NCBI GenBank assembly: GCA_000277445.1
Contig: AJWJ01000418.1
Span: 1 to 21,226 of the forward strand
Source: Polysphondylium violaceum
Lineage: Eukaryota; Evosea; Eumycetozoa; Dictyosteliales; Dictyosteliaceae
DNA length: 21,226 nucleotides
Direction: 5' to 3'
The translations under genes were made by a program, and so were the position numbers. Positions 1 to 8,548 of this stretch are shown here, in pieces. The notes under the pieces are model-generated. The model was not told the origin of the DNA, made no database searches, and saw only the letters and a program-made list of their open reading frames with translations. Position 1 is the first letter of the stretch. Each line of letters starts with the position of its first letter.

Positions 1-27
1 ATGTCACTTTATAAGTGAAACCCGACA
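1..27 (-). other. Motif shared downstream of both tRNA-Pro genes (possible retroelement terminus)
   Basis: Read on the minus strand, a TGTCGGG motif starts at 27, 28 bases beyond the tRNA 3' end. The same motif followed by a similar TTnAC stretch lies 24 bases beyond the second tRNA-Pro at 8549. Bases 4-18 also form a perfect inverted repeat, TCACTT-TAT-AAGTGA. A TG-starting motif at a fixed distance from a tRNA gene would fit the end of a tRNA-targeted element. It could equally be ancestral flanking sequence duplicated with the tRNA. The window edge cuts it off. Confidence 0.3.
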
Positions 28-55
28 AAGGAGAAGTTTAGAACTAAAAAAAGAT

Positions 56-126
56 GGGGAGATCCGAGAATCGAACTCAGGACGCTACCACCCAAAGGTA
101 GCATTATACCACTTAACTAATCTCCC
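56..126 (-). tRNA. tRNA-Pro (anticodon UGG), copy 1
   Basis: The minus strand folds into a complete cloverleaf. The 7-bp acceptor stem is GGGAGAT/ATCTCCC. The D arm GTTA/TAAT closes with one G-T pair. The anticodon stem CTACC/GGTAG holds the loop TTTGGGT, giving anticodon TGG (proline). The T arm CTGAG/CTCGG carries the loop TTCGATT, which is also the internal B box. There is no intron. The discriminator base is C at 56. A run of seven T on the minus strand just downstream can terminate RNA polymerase III. The gene is identical base for base to the plus-strand copy at 8455-8525. Confidence 0.95.
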
Positions 127-160
127 TTTTGGGATCTAGGTAAAATCGGTAATTTTTTTA

Positions 161-512
161 TCACTTTTTTAATTCAAAAAAAAAAAAATTTTTACCGGAC
201 ATCTTTTTATTTATGTAATAGAAATTGAAGGAGGCAAGATGCCTACACAAAAAAAACAAACTGGAAATGGAATAATAATGTCCTTCCTCACTCCATACCC
301 TCCTAAGCCGAGATAATAGCCTTTGAATGGATCTGGATGAATAAAAATAACAAACGGCACAATTTATACTGCACACCAACACTACAACACATCGCTTGGT
401 CCAAATCCTGAGATCATGCCTTCCTCAAAAACCACAATAATCATGAACGAATTACAGTCATCATAGAGAGACAGATACATATTTTTGATTACCATCCCAT
501 CGAATATTCGGA
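161..512 (-). pseudogene. Possible decayed coding remnant, unrecognised
   Basis: The minus strand carries two coding-looking stretches in different frames. One, from about 510 to 384, reads like protein around YLSLYDDC and ISGFGPSDVL before a stop. The other, from about 350 to 250, contains HPDPFKGYYLGLGGYGV. Mixed amino acid composition, unlike the AT-rich surroundings, suggests they were once coding. No start, full domain or family could be recognised. It may be a gene relic, or a multi-exon gene I could not resolve. Confidence 0.22.
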
Positions 513-1064
513 AAAAATAATCCAAGTTTGAAATGTTCAATGAATAGAGATATGAAAAACATATAGTACATTATCTAACTTATCATACAAATTACAAACT
601 TTTCACCATATCATAAACTCAATTTCATTCAATTATACAAAAAATTGTAGCGACATTTAGACCAAAAAAGATATTTATCCATTAAGTGTCCTTTTTTAAA
701 AATAGATTGAATATTCAATTATTTTAATTATTTTATACCTGGGTGGTGATTTGCAAATAAAATATAAGATAAAGGGAAACACCTATTTATACAATAAAAT
801 AATAAAAATCACTAGATGATTCCAAAAAATCCTTTAGATGAACCTGGTGAAAAAATCCCACACTCGGAGCCAACCCCAATGATTTGATTTTTTCGAAAAA
901 ATAAAAAAATAAAAATTAAATAATGATTTTAATTTTTTTTTTACAAAAATATCTTAAAAACTTTTTGTTATAAAACCCAGCAGCTTTGCATCGGGGCTAT
1001 CATTTTTAGTTTTGTTTGTACAACCTATTACTCATCGTTTCGACTCCATTTATTTTTGTACAAA
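513..1064. other. AT-rich intergenic region with promoter of the NlpC/P60 gene
   Basis: No convincing coding region is seen. The stretch is A/T-rich with poly-A and poly-T runs near 895-960. Its right end holds a TATA-like box just upstream of the hydrolase gene. Confidence 0.5.
969..976 (+). promoter_or_regulatory. TATA-like box of the NlpC/P60 gene
   Basis: TATAAAAC lies about 90 bases before the ATG at 1065. It is followed by a locally GC-richer stretch and then an A/T-rich leader. Position and sequence suit a TATA box; this is inference only. Confidence 0.45.
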
Positions 1065-2226
1065 ATGAAAAGAATTTTATCTCTTTTGGTATTGCTTGCC
1101 ATCGTTTTACCTAGCGCTTTCAGTGCTACTATTTCTAAAACTGTTTTACACAACATTTTAGCCAACAGAAACTACACCGCTCAACCTGCTAGTGTTTGTG
1201 CTTCTGCTGCTCAATCTGCTTCAAAGTATGTTGCTTGATTTATCATTTTTATTCTAAAACTAACAATCATATAAAAAAACAACAATTTAGTTATGCTTCC
1301 TGTGGTTGTCCATATATTTTTGGTGGCTCAAGTGTAAATATTTATATCTCTCTTTAAAAATTTATTAAAAAACTCTAATCAATTTCTATTTTAGTGTGGT
1401 TGTGGTGGTTCTGGAGGCCTTGATTGTTCAGGTTTAGTATATGCCTCTTATAATGATGCTGGTTTCAGTGGTATAACCCGTGTTACTACAACTCAATGGG
1501 ATCAAGTATGTTTGTTTATTTTTTAATGATTACTACTTTTATTATTATAATGATTTTTGTAAATCTCTGGAGATCAAGTTTGATTGATCACTAATATATA
1601 TTTCATTTAATATTAGTTCCCAGCCTGTGCTGGTGATAGTACTGGCAGTGGATCAAGCACTGGAAGTGGTAGCGGCTCATCATCTGGTTCTGGATCATCA
1701 TCTGGATCATCATCTGGCTCTGGTTCATCATCTGGCTCTGGTTCATCATCAGGTTCAGGCTCATCATCTGGTTCAGGCTCATCATCTGGTTCAGGTTCAT
1801 CATCTGGTTCAGGCTCATCATCTGGTTCATCATCTGGTTCAGGTTCAAGCTCAGGTTCAAGCTCAGGTTCAAGCTCAGGTTCAGGTTCTGGCTCAGGCTC
1901 TGGTTCTGGTAGCAGTCAACTTGTCAAAGACAACAAAGTAAGAGATAGCAATAGTTGCGACCCCAATAATACCAGCGGCTGTAACGTTGGTGACTTATTA
2001 TTCTATTGTTTCCCAGGTGAAACTTGTCCAGGTATGTTTATTTATAAATTTTATTACATAAAATACGATAGTTTGTATTTCTAATTATCATAATATAAAA
2101 ATAGGTCATGTTGTTATGTACATTGGTAATGGTCAAGTTGCCGAATGTCCAGAACCAGGTCAAAACTGCCATATCATTTCTCCATACATGGAACACTACT
2201 ACGGTTGTCGTACCGTTTGTGGATAG
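1065..2226 (+). CDS. Secreted NlpC/P60-family peptidoglycan hydrolase with Gly-Ser insert (5 exons)
   Basis: The proposed model joins 1065-1225, 1291-1333, 1395-1505, 1617-2031 and 2105-2226, giving 283 residues with all phases consistent and GT-AG introns. The product starts with a clear signal peptide, [21 protein letters not shown]. The NlpC/P60 core is recognised from [10 protein letters not shown] (catalytic Cys), VGDLLFY and [15 protein letters not shown] (catalytic His). A later His in NCHIIS may complete the triad. Enzymes of this family cut peptide bonds in bacterial cell wall peptides, so a role in digesting food bacteria in the phagosome or outside the cell is likely. The core is split by about 95 residues of Gly-Ser repeats between the Cys and His parts. 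Many Cys residues suggest disulfides. The ATG at 1065 is chosen because the signal peptide starts there. Confidence 0.88.
1677..1917 (+). repeat. Coding minisatellite encoding Ser-Gly repeats
   Basis: Tandem copies of an 18-base unit close to TCATCATCTGGTTCAGGC encode SSSGSG within exon 4 of the NlpC/P60 gene. They grade into shorter Gly-Ser units toward 1917. The array makes long artefactual ORFs on both strands. Its length is likely to vary between strains. Confidence 0.85.
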
Positions 2227-2708
2227 ATCATAAATCATCTTCTAAAATAATATACTTTATTCCTTTAAATTTTTACAATCTTGATCAAAGTAGTAAAACT
2301 TAAAACATATAATATGTATAGCAAGAAATAAATTAATCCTTTTATTCAATCTAGTATTTTGAATATCTCATCGAAACACCATGGAAAAAAAAAAAGAAAC
2401 TAAAATTAAATTGAATATGTTGTTGGACTTTTTACCATATCAGAACATCGCGCCAAATCGTGAAATTAAGCAAAAAGTAGACTGTCCAAGAATTCAGATC
2501 TTACCCAGAAGGCATTCTATTGGTAATAGTATTCAATTGTTTTTTTAAAACCATATATAATAATTTTAAATTGGAGTTACTTTTTTTTATTTTTATGTTA
2601 TTTTTTACAATGTTAAACACATGCTCGATGGGCACCTCTATTTTCTCTGTATTGATGATTGAAATGTTGGATAAAATCACTATTGAACAAAAGCATAACA
2701 GTTCATTA
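2227..2708. other. Intergenic region with one short ORF of doubtful status
   Basis: This lies between the 3' ends of the NlpC/P60 gene and of copy D on the other strand. A plus-strand ORF from ATG 2381 to TAA 2548 encodes 55 residues (starts MEKKKETKIKLN, contains CPRIQILPRRHSIG). It has mixed codons and could be a small gene or a first exon with a donor near 2521, but no downstream exon is convincing. The rest is T-rich with no other supported feature. Confidence 0.2.
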
Positions 2709-3289
2709 TCAACTATCAACACTGAATTCACAAAGGATATAGTCATTGTGGATGTCAATGAGTGAATGACCATTGTAATGCAAGTCACCGATGATATGAC
2801 CCCAGATTTGGTATCTACCTTGCGAGAAATTTCTGTTAAGCATGCCTGGGATCATACCTGGGTTACCACCTGGAGCTGTGAGATCCTCTTGTTCATAGAC
2901 ATACTGATATGCTCTAGCATGCAATGAAAGCAACTCGTAGTTCCCTATAGTTTTAGGACCAGAGGGAAACGAAATCTTTATCAATGCCTCAACTCGCAAA
3001 GGATAAACAATTCTGCAATACACATCATCAATACTATGAGCAATGATTTCCTCTGGCACATTCTCTTCAAGGTCTTGAGGATGTCTGATGGAGTCTCTGT
3101 ATTTCAATGTCTTATCAGTGTACACTTGCACCTGTTCATCATAGTCAAGGTCACCATTAAACACGGTGGTCTGGCACCCCAAGGGAAGTATTTTTTCTTT
3201 TCATGTTGAGATTGTAAAAAGTTGACCAAACATTTCTCTTCATTGGTGGCATCTCTGATGGTGAATTGGACATTGGAATTCTTTATCAT
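2709..3289 (-). pseudogene. Member of an unrecognised paralogous family (copy D), frame-disrupted
   Basis: This resembles the three intact genes at 12468-14661. Shared blocks are the N-terminal VQFTIRDATNEE, then DYDEQV, EEIIAHSIDDVYCRI, IKISF, PKTIGNYELLSLHARAYQYVY, YQIWGH and the C-terminal end CEFSVDS. The N-terminal third lies in one frame (starting at 3289) and the rest in another, with the break near 3180 next to a run of four G on the coding strand. One single-base indel explains it, either true loss of function or a sequence error. It carries an insert of about 20 residues (GGNPGMIPGML) after QYVYEQE that the other copies lack. No signal peptide or membrane segment is visible. The function is unknown. 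Confidence 0.6.
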
Positions 3290-3708
3290 TGTATTGTATG
3301 GTTTAAAAGTATCAACCTAAACAAATACCAAATAATAAATAGTAGGTGAATGAAAACAAATATTGGGATGCATGATTGATGAGATACTCACACCACACAC
3401 TACAAATACATTAAATTTATTTATAAATTTAGATTAAGAGGGAGATAAAAACCCATAGATGGTGAAAGGGGTAGGGTGATGATTTTGAAAATTTTTAATC
3501 ACAAGAAAGAAATCGAGATTCTACTTGAGAAGTCATATCTATGAAATGGTGAAATAATGAATAAAGGATAGGTAAAGATATAAAGCATCCCCCTTAAATG
3601 TGAATGAGGTTATCTATGATACAACAGATTATCGATATAGTTTTTTAAAAAAAAGAATAATACAATTATTTATTTTATTTATTTATATATCTCTATAAAA
3701 TCGTACAT
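3290..3708. other. AT-rich intergenic region
   Basis: This lies between the 5' end of copy D and the 3' end of uridine phosphorylase, both on the minus strand. It includes a near-palindromic AAATTTATTTATAAATTT around 3413-3430 and purine-rich stretches. I see no coding region or RNA gene. Confidence 0.5.
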
Positions 3709-4727
3709 TTAAAGATTTGTATTGATTAAAGCATCAAGACAAGCTTTACCACCTTGAACTTCCAATTCATATTTGGTAGCGTTATCGAGGAAATCGTTTG
3801 ATTTTCTATTTGCCAAAATAATGGTGGCAGCGGCAGCTTTAATTGGTGCAGTTTGACATCTATGAGCTAAATGGAATAATTGGAAAGTTTCCATTTCCAA
3901 TGTAATAAAGTTACTATATCTGTTACAAATGTCGTCAATCAAAGTTTGATTGTCATCATCAAAAGTTGGATCTAATCTACCTTGACTACTATAAAATGAA
4001 TCTGCGCTAGCATTTAAACCAGTGATAACTTTTCTCTTTGGTGTATCTGGGAATGTAGTTTGGAATTGATTCTTCAACTATAATTATTATTATTACATTA
4101 GTACACATATCTAAACTAAAATAACCATTAAATAATATTAAATATTACATTTTCAAACAACTCTTTATCAGCTGGTACAGGTAATGAAACATCATAACCA
4201 GATTGAAGACTACCTTTTTGAGTCCAATAATCTGGATTTCTTCTAATTAAAACAGATTCTTGAGCAATTGCCAATGAACCAACGGGAACGTCTTTTGCAA
4301 CAGAACCACAGGTACCGTATCTAATAATAGCCATTGGACCTTCAACAACATATCTACCTTCTCTTACTAAAAAGTCCATCATTGGAATACCCATACCAAT
4401 AGAGACAATTGATACATCTACACCTAAATATTTACCATTGAAAATGATAAATCCTCTATGAGCATACTGTGAGGTGGCTGCTCCACCATCCATTAAACTG
4501 CATAATTTAGTAGCTCTTTCAGCATCTCCAACTGTTAAAATTCTATTTGAAACTATATATTAAACTAATATATTAATCTCTATAAAGCCCTTTATTTCAA
4601 GTATCTATCTCTCTCTCTCTCTCTCTATATCTAATTACATACGTTGTCCCTTTGATACAGCTAAATGATAAACAGCACCATTGGCATCAACTGGGAAATT
4701 TGCACTTTTTAAATCACCAAGAGTCAT
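3709..4727 (-). CDS. Uridine phosphorylase (3 exons)
   Basis: The model is the complement of 3709-4077, 4149-4552 and 4643-4727, giving 285 residues with consistent phases. The enzyme splits uridine with phosphate into uracil and ribose-1-phosphate, in cytosolic pyrimidine salvage. Family marks are ILTVGDAERA near the start (phosphate site), SIGMGIPMMDFLVREGR, IRYGTCGSV (glycine-rich phosphate-binding loop), FITLEMET (ribose-binding MET motif) and a C-terminal helix with AAAATIILANR. Length matches the PNP/UDP phosphorylase family. The first intron has a second acceptor candidate 8 bases downstream that would bring an immediate stop, so the one giving LSNRILTVGD is preferred. A purine nucleoside phosphorylase is less likely given the overall pattern. 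Confidence 0.9.
4608..4626. repeat. CT dinucleotide microsatellite in intron 1 of uridine phosphorylase
   Basis: About nine CT repeats lie within the first intron. On the transcribed strand they read as GA repeats, so they are not the polypyrimidine tract of the acceptor. Confidence 0.8.
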
Positions 4728-5384
4728 TTTATGTAATTATATATATATATAGTAGTATATTATAAGATTGTAGTAATAATATTAACAAATAAACAAATAC
4801 AAATAAATAAATAAATGTTTTTGAAAAAAAATTGAAATGAAAATGAAAAAGACTATGCAAGTCAATTTAATAATGAAAAAAACAAATGATCAAAGAAAAA
4901 AAAAAAAAACTAAAAAAATTAAAAATCAAAAAAATTAAAATTTTTCAATTGAAAAAAATCTGGGGGATATTTTTTTCTCTAGCAAGCACTCACTGATTAT
5001 GACGATTGGTACTTTTGAATTCAAAATATCAAGCTGCATCAATACTTCTAGAAGTATTTTTGATTTAGAACTTGATCTTTCTTTTTAAAAAACTCGAAAA
5101 GAATCAATTTTTAGAAAATTCTAATGAAATGATTCATTATTGAGCTGCCTGATCAAATCATCTCCCCCCCCCCCCAATTAAAAATTATCTATATCAATAA
5201 TGATTGAAGTCGATAGATAAATAGTTCAAATGATAGCATGTTGTCAAATAGAAAACTGGAGGAAAGAGTATTTATAAATACTTTGTTACTTTTCATAAAC
5301 TCATTCATTTTTTCTGTTACATAAAAAGACTGTTACAATAACAACAATAAATATAAATTTATTTAAAATAGGATTAGTCATTCA
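4728..5384. other. Intergenic region upstream of uridine phosphorylase
   Basis: Poly-A-rich near the phosphorylase start, then mixed sequence. It contains a run of twelve C at 5164-5175, striking in this AT-rich DNA. A sequence at about 5174-5235 is repeated downstream of the cathepsin gene at 5748-5811. A perfect 14-base palindrome GTATTTATAAATAC lies at 5268-5281 and could serve as a TATA box for the short ORF that follows. Confidence 0.5.
5174..5235. repeat. Imperfect direct repeat, left copy (partner 5748-5811)
   Basis: Both copies share AATTAAAAATTA, then after a short variable stretch GAAGT(A/C)GATAGAT, ATAGTT(T/C)AAATGAT and a final G. The right copy overlaps the 3' flank of the cathepsin gene. 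The left copy may be the relic of a deleted duplicate of that flank. Confidence 0.5.
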
Positions 5385-5612
5385 TTGGTAGAATCAAAAA
5401 ATTATGAGCACAGGTTAACGGTATGTAAAATAAAAGAAACCTCCACTGAAGCTGGACAATCTGCTCTTTTCGATCCAACCTACTACTCCATCTACTTTAT
5501 TGCTATCAATATCATGACTTATGATTCGACTTATGATGAGACTACATCTTTTCTTTATTGTGGTTTGGAGTTTACAATAGTGAATTTTGGTTGTTCTTTT
5601 CCAAACTTTTAA
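5385..5612 (+). other. Short ORF of doubtful status, unrecognised
   Basis: A 75-residue open frame runs to TAA at 5612 and contains SALFDPTYYSIYFIAINIMTYDSTYDE and a Cys-containing tail. Its composition looks coding in the C-terminal 55 residues. The frame begins at TTG, not ATG. An ATG at 5404 would need a very short intron (5414-5451) to reach the same frame. A TATA-like palindrome lies about 110 bases upstream. It may be a small gene or a relic. I recognise no family. Confidence 0.25.
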
Positions 5613-5747
5613 ATATTTTATCCTCTATATTTAAAAATCATTTAAATAATGAAAGTGGTTTGAAAATAATATTAAAATCTGCAACCTGTTGTTTTTTCGC
5701 CCATTTTGAAAAATCAAAAAAAAAGAAAATCTGAACACATGTCTTGA

Positions 5748-5811
5748 ATTAAAAATTACAGTAATTATTTATTAAATAATCGAAGTAGATAGATGTATAG
5801 TTTAAATGATT
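5748..5811. repeat. Imperfect direct repeat, right copy (partner 5174-5235)
   Basis: Right-hand partner of the repeat described above, ending about 20 bases from the cathepsin stop codon, so it is probably part of that gene's 3' untranslated region. Confidence 0.5.
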
Positions 5812-5829
5812 GTATATGAACTACTTAGT

Positions 5830-6849
5830 TTAAATGATGGCGTAGCTTGATTCTGAAGCAATACCACACATATTGGAACCTCTAGACATGTAGATGTAAC
5901 CTTGATTTCCCCATTTGGTTGACCAGGAGTTCTTGACAATCCAGTATTGGCTGTGGGTGGAGGTTAAATCTTCACCATAACCAACTAAAAGAACAGCGTG
6001 ACTCAAACGAGTGGTGGAGCAAGCTGGTTCATAGTAGACACCAGATTTATATAATTGGAAGGATCTGTTACCGGCATCGATGGCAACGGCAACTGGAGCT
6101 TGTTGGACGGCACGAAGTAAAGAGTCTTCAGAGAAATTGGTAACATTACCAATTGCAGACATGGTGGCACCAATAGAGTTGGAGTCGTAACGGCAGGCAG
6201 CGGTATCGGTGGCAGTGTATGGGTAACCTTCTTCAGTGTTGATACCACCATTGTCAATGACGTATTGGAAACTTGGTTCCATCAAACCACCATTGCAGCC
6301 TTCATTTCCATAGTCTTTGGAGCAATCGACGAGTTGTTGTTCAGAGAGAGTAGTCATCTTACCAGTAGCAATGAAATTGGCACCTTCAATAGCACCAACG
6401 GTGGAAAAGGACCAGCAGGAACCACATCTACCTTGATCTTTGACATGGGAGACAGCACCTTGGACTCTCCAATCGAGATGGTTTGGAAGATCACCAACAA
6501 AGATTTGATCATACTTGTCAGTGCTTTCAAAATATTGTTGAGTCTTATCAATATCGAGACCCAAGTAGGTTTGACGGTACTCATAGTTTGACAAATCAGC
6601 AAAATCAGTCAAACCCAAGACAGTATCTCTGTTGGCTTCATTCCACTTGGCAATGTAGTCAACGTTGCTCTTAAAGTTATCATAACGCTTTTGGAAATCA
6701 TTGGAGCCATAGAGAATTTGACGTTGGTCCATCCATTCAATAAATTGACTCTTGTAGTGGCTTTCAGAGAATCTACGATTGCTATTGTGTTTAGCAGTAA
6801 TGGCTGCTACCATAATCATCAATGTGATTAATAATATTTTTTTCAACAT
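5830..6849 (-). CDS. Secreted cathepsin L-like cysteine protease (peptidase C1A)
   Basis: A single-exon gene of 339 residues. MLKKILLITLMIMVAAITA is a signal peptide. An inhibitory propeptide follows (residues about 20-110), with the I29-type stretch FIEWMDQRQ...FQKRYDNFKSNVDYIAKWN and GLTDFADLS. The mature enzyme starts near LPNHLDWR. The oxyanion Gln and catalytic Cys are in KDQGRCGSCWSFS, the catalytic His in LSHAVLLVGYG and the Asn in VKNSWSTKWGNQGY. Structural Cys residues are in VDCSKDYGNEGCNGG. It should act in lysosomes or outside the cell, degrading proteins of ingested bacteria. The frame opens 31 codons further upstream, but the ATG at 6849 is chosen because the signal peptide starts there and a TATA box lies about 80 bases away. 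There is no Ser-rich or granulin extension. Confidence 0.95.
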   Translation of the reverse strand: MLKKILLITLMIMVAAITAKHNSNRRFSESHYKSQFIEWMDQRQILYGSNDFQKRYDNFKSNVDYIAKWNEANRDTVLGLTDFADLSNYEYRQTYLGLDIDKTQQYFESTDKYDQIFVGDLPNHLDWRVQGAVSHVKDQGRCGSCWSFSTVGAIEGANFIATGKMTTLSEQQLVDCSKDYGNEGCNGGLMEPSFQYVIDNGGINTEEGYPYTATDTAACRYDSNSIGATMSAIGNVTNFSEDSLLRAVQQAPVAVAIDAGNRSFQLYKSGVYYEPACSTTRLSHAVLLVGYGEDLTSTHSQYWIVKNSWSTKWGNQGYIYMSRGSNMCGIASESSYAII

Positions 6850-6929
6850 TTTGTATCTATAAAAATGTGTGTGATTGTTGTTGTTGTAAAAAAGAATGTA
6901 AAATGATTTTATCAAACATGTTTTCTGCC

Positions 6930-6938
6930 TATTTATAC
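6930..6938 (-). promoter_or_regulatory. TATA box of the cathepsin L-like gene
   Basis: TATAAATAG on the minus strand, 81 bases upstream of the ATG. Sequence and distance suit a core promoter. Confidence 0.55.
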
Positions 6939-7288
6939 ACAATCATGTGTGGTTCTTGTTTGAATTGCGTCTGTTTGATTACAATTTACCAGTTTGGGAT
7001 TTCTCTGTTTTTTTTGCAATTCTGGTTGCCAATTGTTTTGTATTTTTTTTTTTTTCTATTTTTTATATTTAAATTTTTCGAATTTACATTTTCTCTGTTT
7101 TGTCCAACAAAAAAAACGACGTTTGAAGATTCTCACCAAAGATTCCAAAGAAATTTTTAATTAATAAAACTATAGAAAAAACAGTTTCCTTTGAATTGTT
7201 ACAATTGTTTAAAAGATAGTTCAAACTACAATTACATCCTATTTTACATATTTGTATCTGGCGCAACATCCTATCTTTAGCATAAAAT
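6939..7288. other. T-rich intergenic region
   Basis: Upstream flank of the cathepsin gene. It is dominated by T runs (7026-7085) with short mixed stretches. No coding region is supported. Confidence 0.5.
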
Positions 7289-7576
7289 TTAAAAAAAAAC
7301 GAAAAAGATTATCAACTTCCTTGGATCTTTGTGAGGTTTATTTGAAACTGTAAAGAATGAGTCCTCATGTATCATCGTAATAGGAGTTTCTAATGTATTT
7401 TCATTGTAATCAACTGATTTACCACATTCTCCTGGATTTATCCTTATAAAACTTTTTACCCTTCTCAAGTGTGACAATAGTATCATATAGAGACCATGTT
7501 TTCCATCACATTTACTATTTGAATAGTCCTTAAACTGGGTTGATGAGAAACAAGATCCTCTAAATACAAAAAGTAG
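7289..7576 (-). pseudogene. Possible small secreted Cys-containing protein, start not found
   Basis: One open minus-strand frame runs from about 7576 to the TAA at 7289. It begins with a hydrophobic stretch NKNILFLLFVFRGSC that looks like a signal peptide, followed by STQFKDYSNSKCDGKHG and NPGECGKSVDYNE. The pattern YSNSKC resembles small secreted dictyostelid proteins, by memory only. No ATG precedes the hydrophobic stretch; the first in-frame ATG falls after it. An upstream exon, or loss of the start codon, would explain this. The C-terminal IIFFVFF is unusual for a soluble protein. Confidence 0.3.
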
Positions 7577-7646
7577 GAATAAAATATTTTTATTTATTAT
7601 CTATGTTTATAAGTAGTTTGCGGAGTGGGTAAACCCAAAGTAATTA

Positions 7647-8133
7647 TTAATCATCTAGGGTGAAACTTTCATCGCCACTGAGTGACGTAAATACACGAAG
7701 AATTGTGTTTTTATAGTTTTTATAATAATTTTTGATCCATCGATATTTAATATCGTTGATAAGTTTTAAGATCTCATCTATATCTGAGGTATACACCCAA
7801 CCGTTTCTTGAATCACAAAGTTGATGAATATCTGATAAAGAATTTATACCAGACAGTGCAGCAGCTAGATGGTTATTGGTGTAGTTCTGTTTGAAATAAT
7901 CCCAATCATATTTCTTTCCTGATTAACTTGAACCAATAGATGATACTCTAGTTAATATTGAAGTACTGTACCATTTTAGTTTCAGCGGTATTACCAATCC
8001 TTCTGATCAACTCACGATCTAATATTCCATTGAGTTTTTTATTTTTTTCATCAGCTACTTCTTTGTCTTTTATTAATATTTGGATTAAAAATATCATCGA
8101 TAGGTACATTTGATCCATTTGAGATAATTGCAT
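7647..8133 (-). CDS. Hypothetical protein, candidate two-exon gene or relic
   Basis: The model is the complement of 7647-7918 and 7995-8133, giving 136 residues. The donor GTAATA at 7994 and acceptor TTAATCAG at 7919 bound a 76-base intron with a TTAACTAG branch-like site. Phases agree across it. The protein has a charged middle (KDKEVADEKNKKLNG) and a Tyr/Lys-rich C-terminal part (YDWDYFKQNY, then KYRWIKNYYKNYKN), ending DESFTLDD. No family is recognised. Another frame over the first exon also looks coding (NVPIDDIFNPNINKRQRSS), so a decayed gene with a shifted frame is an equal possibility. Confidence 0.35.
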
Positions 8134-8136
8134 TAT

Positions 8137-8350
8137 TTATATTATATATTGTATGTTATTAAAATTGGAATTGGAAATTATGTATGATGGGGCTGATGAT
8201 GTCTGTTGTTTAATAGCTAATAACTTTTTTTTAAATATATTGAGGGTTTTCATAGTTGTGTTGGTGGGGAGAGTGATTTCTCGTATTTCTTCCACAATAG
8301 AAATTTTGAAAGGTGGGCAAATGGTTGAGGCTGTTGAATTATATTGCTAA
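8137..8350 (-). pseudogene. Upstream coding-like remnant
   Basis: Minus-strand open frame containing ICPPFKISIVEEIREITLPT and, from an ATG at 8253, a 38-residue ORF MKTLNIFKKKLLAIKQQ ending at TAA 8137. It lies in the same frame as the candidate gene that follows, separated by one stop. It may be the decayed N-terminus of that gene. A TATATAAAAC motif at 8393-8402 (minus) could have been its promoter. Confidence 0.25.
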
Positions 8351-8454
8351 GGAGTTTTATAGTTTTTTTGTTTTAATTAGGATGTAAACAGTTTTATATA
8401 GGCTGAAATTGATTTAAAAATAAAAAAATGTGCCTAAAAATGAAAATAGAGAAA

Positions 8455-8525
8455 GGGAGATTAGTTAAGTGGTATAATGCTACCTTTGGGTGGTAGCGTC
8501 CTGAGTTCGATTCTCGGATCTCCCC
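8455..8525 (+). tRNA. tRNA-Pro (anticodon UGG), copy 2
   Basis: Identical in sequence to copy 1: the same cloverleaf, anticodon TGG, no intron, C discriminator at 8525. It is followed by ATCTTTT, the T4 acting as a polymerase III terminator. The 5' flank differs from that of copy 1, while the 3' flank shares ATCTTTT and the TGTCGGG motif at 8549. Confidence 0.95.
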
Positions 8526-8548
8526 ATCTTTTAAAATAATACCTCTTT

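Noticed and set aside
1603-1941. Long ORFs on both strands over the Gly-Ser repeat, and the CRISPR-like look of the 18-base array
   Set aside because: Both frames are shadows of the coding minisatellite in exon 4 of the NlpC/P60 gene. Units are contiguous with no spacers, and the host is eukaryotic.
6003-6674. Several ORFs over the cathepsin gene in other frames and on the plus strand
   Set aside because: They overlap a strongly supported cathepsin coding sequence and show no family features of their own.
6867-7160. Plus-strand ORF rich in Cys, Phe and Leu upstream of the cathepsin gene
   Set aside because: Its composition follows from T-rich DNA and it covers the cathepsin TATA box; no domain is seen.
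8153-8350. Plus-strand 65-residue ORF
   Set aside because: The minus strand of the same segment reads more like dictyostelid coding sequence, so the plus frame is probably its shadow.
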